64,000 nucleotides of DNA from VFMC01 sp050248155 (GTDB taxonomy: Bacteria > Actinomycetota > Acidimicrobiia > Acidimicrobiales > Ilumatobacteraceae), in NCBI GenBank assembly GCA_050248155.1, contig JBFWSW010000017.1, forward strand, positions 12,248 to 76,247, given 5' to 3'. How positions within the stretch are numbered: the first letter of the stretch is position 1; every line of letters begins with the position of its first letter. The notes under the pieces are model-generated. The model saw nothing but the letters and a program-made list of their open reading frames with translations, did not search any database and was not told the origin of the DNA. This document shows, piece by piece, positions 1-7,547 of the stretch. Made by a program: the position numbers and the translations under genes.

Positions 1-618
1 GTCGCCGAGCAGAAGCGTGCCGACCCGGGCGACGACATCGCCTCAGCACTCGTGCAGGCGGAGGTCGACGGCGATCGCCTCACCGACGCCGAGCTGCAGT
101 GGTTCTTCCTGCTCCTGGTCAACGCCGGCGGCGACACGACGCGCAACCTGCTGGCTGCCGGGGTGCAAGCCCTCTTCGATCATCCCGACCAGCGCGCCAG
201 GCTGATGGCCGACCTCGACACGCTGCTGCCCACAGCGGTCGAGGAGATGCTGCGGTACACCTCGCCCGTCGTGCACTTCCGCCGCACGGTGATGCACGAC
301 ACCGAGATCCGCGGCCACCCGCTGCGCGAGGGCGACAAGGTCGTGCTGTTCTACGGCGCGGCCAACCGCGACGACGAGGTGTTCGCCGAGCCCGATCGGT
401 TCGACGTCGCCCGCGATCCCAACCCGCACCTCGCCTTCGGTGGCGGCGGGCCGCACCTGTGCCTCGGCCTGCACGTCGCCCGCATCGAGATCGCGGCGAT
501 GCTGCGCGAGCTGCTCACCCGGCTGCCCGATCTCGGCCCTGCCGGCGATCCCGAACCGCTCGCCTCCAACTTCATCGCCGGCGTCCGTTCGATGCCGGTG
601 AGGTTCACACCCCGCTGA
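1..618 (+). CDS. Cytochrome P450, C-terminal part (5' end outside window)
   Basis: The frame is open from base 1 and ends at TGA 616-618, so only the last 205 residues are seen. Counting from the window start, the I-helix oxygen-activation motif is N-A-G-G-D-T-T (41-47), the K-helix ExxR is E82-M-L-R85, and the heme-ligand loop is F146-G-G-G-G-P-H-L-C154-L-G with Cys154 as axial thiolate. This is the layout of soluble bacterial class I P450s, which hydroxylate small hydrophobic substrates using a ferredoxin partner. No ferredoxin or reductase gene lies downstream here. The substrate cannot be inferred. Family assignment is secure; the subfamily is unknown. Confidence 0.95.
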   Translation, partial: VAEQKRADPGDDIASALVQAEVDGDRLTDAELQWFFLLLVNAGGDTTRNLLAAGVQALFDHPDQRARLMADLDTLLPTAVEEMLRYTSPVVHFRRTVMHDTEIRGHPLREGDKVVLFYGAANRDDEVFAEPDRFDVARDPNPHLAFGGGGPHLCLGLHVARIEIAAMLRELLTRLPDLGPAGDPEPLASNFIAGVRSMPVRFTPR

Positions 619-674
619 CGTTCGTCGCACACCACCCCCGCCGCGCGCCCGACCCCACACGCCCCACGGCCATG

Positions 675-839
675 TCCGCGCACAAACGCTCCGCGATCCT
701 GTGGCTCGAACGTCGTGACCCACCACCGCGGTCCCCGACCGCCCCGCGCACACAAACGCTCCGCGATCGCGTGCGCTCACACAACCGCGGTTCTCGGGAT
801 CTGTGTAAGCGAATGCGAGCGCGGAGCGTTTATGTGGTC
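675..839. repeat. Dispersed hairpin-like repeat, copy 1 (two units plus inverted tail)
   Basis: In this gene-free stretch the string CGCACAAACGCTCCGCGATC (679-698) recurs with a 2-base insertion at about 747-768. An inverted version, GCGGAGCGTTTATGTGG, follows at about 821-837. A related element lies at 40636-40727. By eye, about 46 of 63 aligned positions match between 747-811 and 40639-40701, including the shared block GTGCGCTCAC. No coding potential is convincing here. It looks like a small non-autonomous intergenic repeat able to fold as a hairpin. Its family is not one I recognise. Confidence 0.55.
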
Positions 840-918
840 AAACAGATTTCGGCGGCGGGGCAGGGGCGCGGCGGACGGGCATGGTTGCGCGAGGCTGGGG
901 CCCGAGTCGGGCGGGTTG

Positions 919-1090
919 TCAGGTGGTGGCGGCGTCGATCTCGGCGAGGGCACCTGGGTGAGTGCGCCCAGTGCGTCGAGGTTCTCGGTGATCCGGCTCG
1001 GGTGGCTGGCGCCGGCGATCACCGTCTACACCCTAGGTTGGACCTCGCACGCCCTCCGGATCTCGTCGGCCGGCCACTCGCTCGTCCCCC
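919..1090 (-). pseudogene. Aldo/keto reductase remnant
   Basis: On the minus strand one frame reads G-T-S-E-W-P-A-D-E-I-R-R-A (about 1052-1088). That is the AKR strand/helix motif usually written GTSEW-AxEI. After a stop it reads T-V-I-A-G-A-S-H-P-S-R-I-T-E-N-L-D-A-L, the C-terminal AKR signature (IxGASxPxQxxEN). A shift of frame then gives G-A-L-A-E-I-D-A-A-T-T-stop, ending at 919. In an intact AKR about 100 residues should separate the first two motifs, so the piece carries an internal deletion, a nonsense codon and a frameshift. A minus-strand stretch M-I-R-L-Q-Q-L-G-D-I-A (about 1146-1178) may be a further displaced fragment. No functional product is expected. Confidence 0.6.
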
Positions 1091-1108
1091 TGCGCAGCAC
1101 CTCGCCGG

Positions 1109-1522
1109 ATGCTCTCGACGTCAGGCAGAGCCGGCTCGAAGTGCGATGTCTCCCAGCTGCTGGAGTCGGATCATATGCCGTGCTCTCGATCGGCACCTCG
1201 ACGGCGGTTGTCCGAGCCGCCGATGAACAGGGCCAGAAGCCAGCGGTGCTGGGCGACCGGTTGCTCGCTCGACCTCGACAGGGTCGAAGTCGAAGAAACC
1301 GACGACGCTGTGGCGCTCCGGGTCATCGTTGGGTACGCCGGCGACGGAGACGCCAGCTGTCCGACAGCACTCGGAGTGCGCACCACACGCGTGGCCCTGT
1401 CCGTGCCTCTTGGGGATCGGCAGCTCCTGGGTTGCCGGCCTCAGGGCTCGTTCGCTCCGGCAGGAGGCTACGACACCCCGGAATTGCGGGACCCGCACAA
1501 GGTCTGCGCGCTTCCATCCTGA
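1109..1522 (+). pseudogene. Fragment of an uncharacterised actinobacterial protein
   Basis: The only region with protein-like character is the second half, containing V-E-V-E-E-T-D-D-A-V, a cysteine-containing turn, and P-L-G-D-R-Q-L-L. Such VEE-D-V / PLGDR stretches are typical of the C-terminal ends of small secreted or lipid-anchored actinobacterial proteins. The first ~50 residues look like noise, with no signal peptide or lipobox, so I read this as a 3' remnant rather than a working gene. It adjoins the AKR remnant in the same decayed region. The call rests on pattern memory only and could be wrong. Confidence 0.25.
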
Positions 1523-1535
1523 TCTGGAGAAGCGG

Positions 1536-1916
1536 TCAGGGCTCGTCGAGGGTCGCGGCGAGCTTGGCAGGGGCGACCACGCGATACGCCTCACGAACGA
1601 TCGAGGCGATCTCGCCCCAGTCGATGTCGGGGACGTCGAGGTAGACGCCCAGCCACCCGCGACCACCGACGTAGGGCGGGCGGTAGAAGCGCTCGGGTTC
1701 GGTCTCGACGAGCTCGGCTTGCACGCCCGGCGGTGCTGCGCACCAGAACCCGAGTCGGTCGTCGTGATGGTGATCGCTCGACTGGACGAACACCTTCTTG
1801 TCGCGCACGAACCACGTGGGCTCGCCGTGGCTGAGGCGCTCGGTGACCTCCGGCAGTGCCATGCACACCGCGCGCAGGCGCTCGGTGATGTCGGGACGAG
1901 ACGGGCGCTCGATCAT
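1536..1916 (-). CDS. MmcQ/YjbR family protein
   Basis: A 126-residue protein of the MmcQ/YjbR fold (CyaY-like, structurally related to DNA-binding domains; biochemical role unsettled). Family hallmarks are visible in order: L-P-E-V-T-E near residue 22, G-E-P-T-W-F-V-R-D-K-K-V-F, the W-C-A-A-P-P-G-V-Q stretch, P-Y-V-G-G-R-G-W-L-G-V-Y, and the C-terminal D-W-G-E-I-A helix. The ATG (1916-1914) overlaps the TGA of the upstream peptidase gene in an ATGA arrangement. It is therefore the third, translationally coupled gene of the operon starting at 4296. Any link to the peptidase or monooxygenase is only contextual. Confidence 0.88.
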   Translation of the reverse strand: MIERPSRPDITERLRAVCMALPEVTERLSHGEPTWFVRDKKVFVQSSDHHHDDRLGFWCAAPPGVQAELVETEPERFYRPPYVGGRGWLGVYLDVPDIDWGEIASIVREAYRVVAPAKLAATLDEP

Positions 1917-3334
1917 CCGCCTGGATCGCGATCGCGACGAGCGTGGGCTTCGAGCAGATGGGCGAGACACTCGGTCAGCCGGCGGGCGGTCGGCACGTGG
2001 AGGTACTCGTTCGGGCCGTGCGCGTTGGCGCCGGGGCCGAGCACACCGGTGATGACGAACTGAGCCTGAGGGAACATCTCGCCGAGCATCCCCATGAACG
2101 GGATGCTGCCACCTTCGCCGACGGCTGCAGACGGTTGGCCGAAGGCGGTCCGTGACGCGTGATCGAGCGCCGCTTCGAGCCACGGTGCGAACGTCGGAGC
2201 GTTCCAACCGGGGCCCGAGAACCCGGCTCGGAAGCGCACCCGCGCACCGGACGGCGGATCGTCCTCGACCACTCGCTCGATCGCGGCCAGCGCCGCACGA
2301 TGGTCACACGTCGGAGGCAGGCGGAAGCTCAGCGCGAACGACGTGTGCGGGCGCAGCACGTTGCCGGCCTGCGCGATCGACGGGATGCCGTCCACCCCGG
2401 TCACGCTGAGCGTCGGGCGCCAGGTGCGGGCGAGCAGTTGCTCCGCAGGGTCGTCGACCATGGGTCGCGTCCCGTCGGCCCACGGGAAGTGGCCGGCGAT
2501 GCGGTGCTCGGCGGCTGTTGCCTTCGCCTGCTCGACCCGGTCGGGCGGTATGTCGACGTGGAGCTCGGGGAGCAGGATGTGCCCGTCCGTGCTGCGCTCG
2601 ATGCGATCGAGCACCTCGCGAGCGATGCGGAACGAGGAGGGCACGACGCCGCTCGCCTCCCCGCTGTGCACCCCTTCCGTCAGGACGTCGACGCGCAGCT
2701 CGCCACCGGCCAGACCACGAAGCGAGGTGGTGACCCACAGGCGTTCGTAGTCGAGGCACCCCGAGTCGAGGCACAGCACGAGCGAGGGTGAGCCGATGCG
2801 ATCGGACAGCGCGTCGAGGTACGCCGGTAGGTCGGGGCTGCCACTCTCCTCGCTCGCTTCGATCAGCACGACGCAGCGGTTGTGACGTACACCGGCCGCC
2901 TGTGCCGCCTCGATCGCGAGCACGGACGCGAACGCGGCGTAGCCGTCGTCGGCGCCACCTCGGCCGTAGAGCCGGTCGCCGTCGAGCACCGGCTTCCACG
3001 GTCCGAGGTCGTCACGCCATCCGGTCATCTCGGGCTGCTTGTCGAGGTGGCCGTAGAGCAGGACCGGGTCGTCGTCGGACCCGCCGCCGAACGCGGGCAC
3101 CTCCATCACGATCAAGGGTGTGCGACCGGGCAGCTCGGTCACCTCGACGCTCAGCCCTGCGACGTGCCGGGCCGAGCACCAGGCGCGGATGAGCTCGACG
3201 GCGCGGTCCATGTGCCCGTGCTCGCGCCACGCCGGGTCGTAGGCCAGCGACACGTTGGGGATCGCGATGTACTCGTGCAGTGCCGGCAGGACCTCGTCGG
3301 TCCACGCCCGGTCGATGTGGTCGGTGACCGTCAC
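1913..3334 (-). CDS. M20 family metallopeptidase (dipeptidase)
   Basis: A 473-residue zinc peptidase of the M20 dipeptidase/carboxypeptidase type, within the usual 450-480 range. Metal and catalytic motifs are present: G-H96-L-D98-K-Q-P-E, Y-G-R-G-G-A-D-D (D129/D130), E-A-S-E-E-S (E162/E163), and a C-terminal G-A-N-A-H-G-P-N-E loop carrying the last metal histidine. The lid/dimerisation domain lies in the middle. The start is GTG 3334-3332, which overlaps the TGA of the nitronate monooxygenase gene by four bases (GTGA). The downstream end overlaps the YjbR gene by four bases. It likely hydrolyses dipeptides or acylated amino acids in the cytoplasm. Confidence 0.93.
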   Translation of the reverse strand: MTVTDHIDRAWTDEVLPALHEYIAIPNVSLAYDPAWREHGHMDRAVELIRAWCSARHVAGLSVEVTELPGRTPLIVMEVPAFGGGSDDDPVLLYGHLDKQPEMTGWRDDLGPWKPVLDGDRLYGRGGADDGYAAFASVLAIEAAQAAGVRHNRCVVLIEASEESGSPDLPAYLDALSDRIGSPSLVLCLDSGCLDYERLWVTTSLRGLAGGELRVDVLTEGVHSGEASGVVPSSFRIAREVLDRIERSTDGHILLPELHVDIPPDRVEQAKATAAEHRIAGHFPWADGTRPMVDDPAEQLLARTWRPTLSVTGVDGIPSIAQAGNVLRPHTSFALSFRLPPTCDHRAALAAIERVVEDDPPSGARVRFRAGFSGPGWNAPTFAPWLEAALDHASRTAFGQPSAAVGEGGSIPFMGMLGEMFPQAQFVITGVLGPGANAHGPNEYLHVPTARRLTECLAHLLEAHARRDRDPGG

Positions 3335-4296
3335 CGGCGCACGCTCGCCAACCGATCGATCGAACGCTCGGCCTCGTCGACCATCTGCTGGACCAGGTCT
3401 GCGGCGGGGACGAGGTCGTCGATCGCGCCGACTCCCTGGCCGCACGGCATGAACTCGCGGCTGACCTCGACGTCGGTGCCCGAGGCCGAGCCGAGGTGGT
3501 TCACCCCCGCCTTCACCGAGGCGATCGCCTGCTGTGGGAACGGCTGCAGCTCGTCGGGGTGCTGGTCGTAGTGGTTGGTCCACTCGTTCCGCACGACCCG
3601 GCACGTCTTGCCCGTGTACGAACGCGAGATCACGGTGCCGTCCTCGGAAGTGGCCAGCAGCGTCTCCTTGTAGCCGTTCACGGCCCGCGCCTCCGGCGTG
3701 GCGATGAAGCGGGTGCCGATCCACACCCCGTCGGCGCCGAGCGCCAGCGACGCAGCGAGCCCGCGCCCGTCGAACAGGCCGCCGGCCGCGACGACCGGCA
3801 CGCGGTCGCCCACGGCGTCGACGACCTGCGGCACGAGCGACATCGTCGCAACGAGGCCGGTGTGGCCGCCCGCCTCGGTGCCCTGCGCGACGACGAAGTC
3901 GACGCCACTCGCGACCGCGCTGACCGCGTGACGGACCTTCCCGCACATGCTGCCGACGAGGACGTTGTTCGCGTGCAACAGGTCGATCACCTCACGCGGC
4001 ACCCCGAGACCGGCGACGAAGATGCTCGCGCCGCCGGAGATGACGCTCTGGATCCCTTGCTCGACCTGCCCTGGCAGCGCGGTGAGCAGGTCGACACCGA
4101 ACGGCTTCGCCGTCAGCTCGCGCACCTTGGCCATCTCCTGGGGTAGCTCGTCGGCGCTCATCGTCGATGCCCCCAGCGTGCCGATGCCGCCGGCCTCGCT
4201 CACCGCTGCGACCAGGCGGTGGTAGCTCACCCCGCCCATGCCGGCGAGCATGATCGGGTGGTCGATGGCCAGCATGTCGGTCAGCCGAGTGCGCAT
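3331..4296 (-). CDS. Nitronate monooxygenase (2-nitropropane dioxygenase family)
   Basis: A 321-residue FMN-dependent TIM-barrel enzyme that oxidises alkyl nitronates. Visible family features are H-P-I-M-L-A-G-M-G-G-V-S near the N-terminus, the G-G-I-G-T-L-G strand, F-V-V-A-Q-G-T-E-A-G-G-H-T-G in the middle (FMN phosphate loop and catalytic-histidine segment), A-A-G-G-L-F-D-G-R-G, and G-A-D-G-V-W-I-G-T-R-F. It is the first gene of a three-gene operon with four-base overlaps (monooxygenase, M20 peptidase, YjbR). A TACGGT hexamer ends seven bases before its ATG, so the mRNA is probably leaderless. Family members are often annotated without a proven physiological substrate. Confidence 0.93.
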   Translation of the reverse strand: MRTRLTDMLAIDHPIMLAGMGGVSYHRLVAAVSEAGGIGTLGASTMSADELPQEMAKVRELTAKPFGVDLLTALPGQVEQGIQSVISGGASIFVAGLGVPREVIDLLHANNVLVGSMCGKVRHAVSAVASGVDFVVAQGTEAGGHTGLVATMSLVPQVVDAVGDRVPVVAAGGLFDGRGLAASLALGADGVWIGTRFIATPEARAVNGYKETLLATSEDGTVISRSYTGKTCRVVRNEWTNHYDQHPDELQPFPQQAIASVKAGVNHLGSASGTDVEVSREFMPCGQGVGAIDDLVPAADLVQQMVDEAERSIDRLASVRR

Positions 4297-4303
4297 GGCA
4301 CGG

Positions 4304-4309
4304 ACCGTA
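4304..4309 (-). promoter_or_regulatory. Leaderless -10 (TACGGT) for the nitronate monooxygenase operon
   Basis: On the minus strand TACGGT stands seven bases before the ATG at 4296, matching TAnnnT. No ribosome-binding site is present. Confidence 0.45.
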
Positions 4310-4345
4310 CTCAACCCGTTCCCGTCCCCCCGACCCCAGCGCCGC

Positions 4346-4388
4346 ACCCATCCGGGGGACTGGACGGGGGGCAGGGACTCGGATGGGT
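4346..4388 (-). terminator. Inverted repeat after the geranylgeranyl-reductase-type gene
   Basis: ACCCATCCG (4346-4354) and CGGATGGGT (4380-4388) form a perfect 9 bp stem around a 25-base loop. The stem starts at the stop codon of the gene ending at 4388. There is no U-tract, so intrinsic termination is doubtful; it could instead stabilise the 3' end. Confidence 0.3.
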
Positions 4389-5620
4389 CAGGGGGCGTAG
4401 GCCCCGGGGCGGCGGAGGATGCGGCGGTGCCAGCGGCCGGGCGTGAGCAGCAGCGCGCGGGGTTCGTCCTCGAACATCCAGCGAGCGAAGTTGCGGCGCG
4501 TCCACGCGTTGGCGCCGATGATCCGCACGGCGCCGCGCGCACCTCGGCGGTGGGCCAGCACGCGCGACAGCAGCGCCGACATGCGGTGGTCGGCGACGAG
4601 GTGCCGGCGGACCTCGGTCTCGTACCGGGCGCGCACGACGTCGGCCTGCAGCGCGCCGGTCGCGAGGAGTGCTTCGGCGGCCAGCCGGCCGGTCAACAGC
4701 GCCTGCCCGATGCCTTCTCCTGTCATGGTGTCGCTGGCCCGTGCTGCATCGCCGACGAACAGCACCCGTCCCGATGTGAGCACTGCCCGGTCGATGCCGC
4801 ACGGGATGGGCCATGCGGTGTGCCGATCCTCGAGCTCGACATCCGCACCGAGCGCCTCGACGACGTGTGGCCGCGTCAGCAGCTCGGCCCACAGCGCCTT
4901 CATGTCCTGGACCTTGCGCACGCCGTCGCGCTGCACGCCGAACCCGATGTTCACCCGGCCGGCGGGCAACGGGAAGCTCCACATGTAGCCGGGCAGGAGC
5001 TCGGGTTCGAACCACACGTACAGCCGGTTCGCCGCAGGGCCGGTCACATGGCGTGCGTACTGGCGGAACGCGTGCCACTCTCCGAGGTAGCCCGGCTCGG
5101 CGAGACCCAGGAGCTTGCGCGTCGGTGACCACATGCCGTCCGCGGCGATGACGTACCGGGTCTCGACGCGGCCCACCCCGTCGATCTCGACCGAGACGGT
5201 GTCGTGATCGTCGTCGACGTCGCCGTCGATGGCGTCGAGCCCGTGACCGTCCCACACCGTCGCGCCCGCGGCTCGCGCGAGATCGACCAGCGCTGCGTCG
5301 AGCTCGCGTCGAGGTGTGGTCGCGGCGAACATCCCCTGCCCGGTCGGCAGCGGCACGCGCACCTCGCGGCCCGAGGGCGATCGCAGCCATGCAGCGTCGA
5401 CGACCTGCCAGTTGGGCACGGCCGCCGGGTCGAGCCCCAGCGACTCGAGCTCGCGCAGGGCGAGGGTGGTGAGACCGTCGCCGCAGCACTTGTCGCGGGG
5501 GAAGGTCGCCTTGTCCGCGACCAGCACGGACCGGCCGGCACGAGCCAGCAACGTGGCGGCTGCCGAGCCGGCGGGACCGGCGCCGACCACGACGACATCG
5601 GCGGTACGGGCTCGACTCAT
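4388..5620 (-). CDS. Geranylgeranyl reductase family FAD-dependent oxidoreductase
   Basis: A 410-residue flavoprotein. The Rossmann FAD motif is V-V-V-G-A-G-P-A-G-S-A-A-A (about 10-22). It is followed by the family's P-R-D-K-C-C-G-D-G segment, whose cysteine pair is typical of GGR-type enzymes. The second FAD-binding motif is G-D-A-A-R-A-S-D-T-M-T-G-E-G-I. Members reduce polyprenyl double bonds in archaeal lipids, chlorophyll side chains or menaquinone tails; in actinobacteria, menaquinone (MenJ-type) saturation is one option. No menaquinone genes are nearby, so the substrate is open. The TAGCCT hexamer nine bases upstream suggests a leaderless message. Confidence 0.9.
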   Translation of the reverse strand: MSRARTADVVVVGAGPAGSAAATLLARAGRSVLVADKATFPRDKCCGDGLTTLALRELESLGLDPAAVPNWQVVDAAWLRSPSGREVRVPLPTGQGMFAATTPRRELDAALVDLARAAGATVWDGHGLDAIDGDVDDDHDTVSVEIDGVGRVETRYVIAADGMWSPTRKLLGLAEPGYLGEWHAFRQYARHVTGPAANRLYVWFEPELLPGYMWSFPLPAGRVNIGFGVQRDGVRKVQDMKALWAELLTRPHVVEALGADVELEDRHTAWPIPCGIDRAVLTSGRVLFVGDAARASDTMTGEGIGQALLTGRLAAEALLATGALQADVVRARYETEVRRHLVADHRMSALLSRVLAHRRGARGAVRIIGANAWTRRNFARWMFEDEPRALLLTPGRWHRRILRRPGAYAP

Positions 5621-5629
5621 CGGGGTTGC

Positions 5630-5635
5630 AGGCTA
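5630..5635 (-). promoter_or_regulatory. Leaderless -10 (TAGCCT) for the GGR-type flavoprotein
   Basis: TAGCCT on the minus strand, nine bases before the ATG at 5620, with no Shine-Dalgarno sequence between. It lies back to back with the plus-strand hexamer at 5693-5698. Confidence 0.4.
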
Positions 5636-5692
5636 TGCCCGAGCCGAGCTGACCGGCCCCCGTCGACTGGCGGTCGCCTGGGGGCAGCACCT

Positions 5693-5698
5693 TATGAT
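5693..5698 (+). promoter_or_regulatory. Leaderless -10 (TATGAT) for the SDR gene
   Basis: TATGAT ends seven bases before the chosen ATG at 5706. Two earlier in-frame ATGs (5694, 5697) lie inside this hexamer, which is why 5706 was preferred as the start. Confidence 0.5.
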
Positions 5699-5705
5699 GC
5701 GCCAC

Positions 5706-6626
5706 ATGACCAAGCTGTGTGAAGGACGCGTCGCGATCGTGACAGGGGCAGGCCGAGGGATCGGCCGCGAACACGCCTTGAGCCTCGCGGCTCACGGAGC
5801 CAAGGTGGTCGTCAACGACCTCGGTGGCAACGTCGACGGTTCCGGCGGCGACCTCAGCCCCGCGCAGATGGTGGTCGAGGAGATCAAGGGCATGGGTGGC
5901 GAAGCCGTCGCGAACGGCGACAGCGTCTCGTCCTGGGAAGGCGCGCAACGGCTGATCAACACCGCGATCGAGACGTTCGGCGATCTCCACGTGGTGGTCA
6001 ACAACGCAGGCATCCTGCGCGACCGCGTGCTCGCCAACATGACCGAGGAAGAGTGGGACGCAGTCATCAACGTGCACCTGAAGGGCACGTTCGCTCCCAG
6101 CCGGTGGGCGGCCGCGTACTGGCGCGAGCAGTCGAAGGCGGGCACGACCGTCGACGGCCGCATCATCAACACCACGTCCGTCAGCGGCATCTACGGCAAC
6201 CCGGGTCAGACCAACTACGGGGCAGCCAAGGCCGGCATCGCCGCGTTCACGAACATCGCCGCTCTCGAGTTGGCGCGCTACGGGGTGACGGTCAACGCCG
6301 TCGGCCCGGTTGCGCTCACGCGGATGACCGAGGGGCTCGGACCGGCACCCGAGACCGACGAGGAGCGCGAGATGCGCTCGCCACGATGGATCGCGCCGAT
6401 CGTCACATGGCTCGCCTCAGCCGAGTCGAAGGGCGTCACCGGTCGCGTGTTCGAGGCGAGCGGTCAGGTCCTGGCCGTCGCCGAGGGCTGGGTCCGCGGT
6501 CCGGAGCACGCACCTGTCGACGATCCCACACAGCTCGGGCCGATCGTCGCCGAGCTCGTGGCGAAGGCGCGGAAGAACTCGGGAATGGATGGTCGCCCCG
6601 GGTCGTGGCCCCAGCCGCGCGACTGA
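5706..6626 (+). CDS. SDR family 3-hydroxyacyl-CoA dehydrogenase-like (MFE-2 type)
   Basis: A 306-residue short-chain dehydrogenase. The NAD motif T-G-A-G-R-G-I-G occupies residues 13-20. The stretch G-A-K-V-V-V-N-D-L-G-G-N after it, with V-V-E-E-I-K-G-M-G-G-E-A-V-A-N, is typical of the dehydrogenase domain of peroxisomal-type multifunctional enzyme 2. N-N-A-G-I-L-R-D follows, and the catalytic Y-x-x-x-K is in N-Y-G-A-A-K-A-G. The next gene, 51 bp on, is a hydratase-2 protein. The pair therefore looks like a split MFE-2 acting on 3-hydroxyacyl-CoA and enoyl-CoA in beta-oxidation of long-chain, branched or steroid side chains. Chain specificity cannot be read. Confidence 0.9.
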   Translation: MTKLCEGRVAIVTGAGRGIGREHALSLAAHGAKVVVNDLGGNVDGSGGDLSPAQMVVEEIKGMGGEAVANGDSVSSWEGAQRLINTAIETFGDLHVVVNNAGILRDRVLANMTEEEWDAVINVHLKGTFAPSRWAAAYWREQSKAGTTVDGRIINTTSVSGIYGNPGQTNYGAAKAGIAAFTNIAALELARYGVTVNAVGPVALTRMTEGLGPAPETDEEREMRSPRWIAPIVTWLASAESKGVTGRVFEASGQVLAVAEGWVRGPEHAPVDDPTQLGPIVAELVAKARKNSGMDGRPGSWPQPRD

Positions 6627-6665
6627 CACCCCCGAGCCGGCTCGAACGAGCCGTGCCCCGTCGGG

Positions 6666-6671
6666 CATGAT
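6666..6671 (+). promoter_or_regulatory. Candidate leaderless -10 (CATGAT) for the hydratase gene
   Basis: CATGAT lies six bases before the ATG at 6678. It deviates from TAnnnT at the first base, so this is weaker than the other cases. Confidence 0.3.
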
Positions 6672-6677
6672 CGGGTC

Positions 6678-7529
6678 ATGCCACTGAACCCAGATGCCGT
6701 CGGTGCCGTCGGAGACGTCCGCACCATCTCGTGGACCTCCAAGGATGCCCTGCTGTACGCCGTCGGAATCGGCGCAGGGCAGAACGAGCTGCCGTTCACG
6801 ACCGAGAACACCCAGGACACCCCTCAGGTGGTGTACCCGACCTTCGCCGTCGTCGCCGGATCGGGCAGTCGGTCGGCGGGTGTGAGCGCGTTGAGCCACA
6901 TCGGGACGTTCAACCTGGCGATGCTGGTGCACGGTTCACAGGCGGTCACCTTGCACCGACCGATCCCGGTCGAGGCCACAGCCACGTCGCAGGACCGAGT
7001 CGTGGCCATGTACGACAAGGGCAAGGCGGCGGTCGTCGTGATGGAAGCGGACGTGAAGCTCGAGTCCGGCGAGCCCCTCTGGACCACCCGATCCTCGATG
7101 TTCATCCGTGGTGAGGGCGGCTGGGGTGGTGATCGTGGGCCGTCCGGTCCGCAGAACGAGCCGCCCGCGTCGGCTCCCGATCACGAGGTGACGCTGCAGA
7201 CCTCGCCAGATCAGGCCTTCGTCTACCGCCTCTCGGGTGACCGCAACCCGTTGCACACCGACCCTGCCTTCGCGGCGTTGGGTGGCTTCGACCGCCCGAT
7301 CCTCCACGGGCTGTGCACGTACGGCTTCACCGGCCGAGCGCTCCTCGGCGCGCTGTGCGACGACGACGTCACACGGTTCCACCACATCGAGGGCCGCTTC
7401 TCGTCACCCGTGATGCCCGGCGACGCCCTCACCATCCGCGCCTGGCGCACCGGCGACGGCGAAGCCGTCTTCACCACCAGCGTCGGCGACCGCGTGGTCA
7501 TCGACCAAGGGGCCGTGAAGTTCGGGTAG
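6678..7529 (+). CDS. MaoC/hotdog-fold enoyl-CoA hydratase 2
   Basis: A 283-residue double-hotdog protein. The hydratase-2 signature is clear near residue 180-215: Y-R-L-S-G-D-R-N-P-L-H-T-D-P, then G-G-F-D-R-P-I-L-H-G-L-C-T-Y-G, giving the catalytic Asp and His. The N-terminal half is the degenerate hotdog seen in eukaryotic-type hydratase 2. The enzyme hydrates 2-trans-enoyl-CoA to (R)-3-hydroxyacyl-CoA, which the SDR product just upstream could then oxidise. Length fits stand-alone hydratase-2 proteins (about 280-290). It converges on proS 18 bp downstream. Confidence 0.93.
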   Translation: MPLNPDAVGAVGDVRTISWTSKDALLYAVGIGAGQNELPFTTENTQDTPQVVYPTFAVVAGSGSRSAGVSALSHIGTFNLAMLVHGSQAVTLHRPIPVEATATSQDRVVAMYDKGKAAVVVMEADVKLESGEPLWTTRSSMFIRGEGGWGGDRGPSGPQNEPPASAPDHEVTLQTSPDQAFVYRLSGDRNPLHTDPAFAALGGFDRPILHGLCTYGFTGRALLGALCDDDVTRFHHIEGRFSSPVMPGDALTIRAWRTGDGEAVFTTSVGDRVVIDQGAVKFG

Positions 7530-7547
7530 TCGACCAGACCGCTCCGA

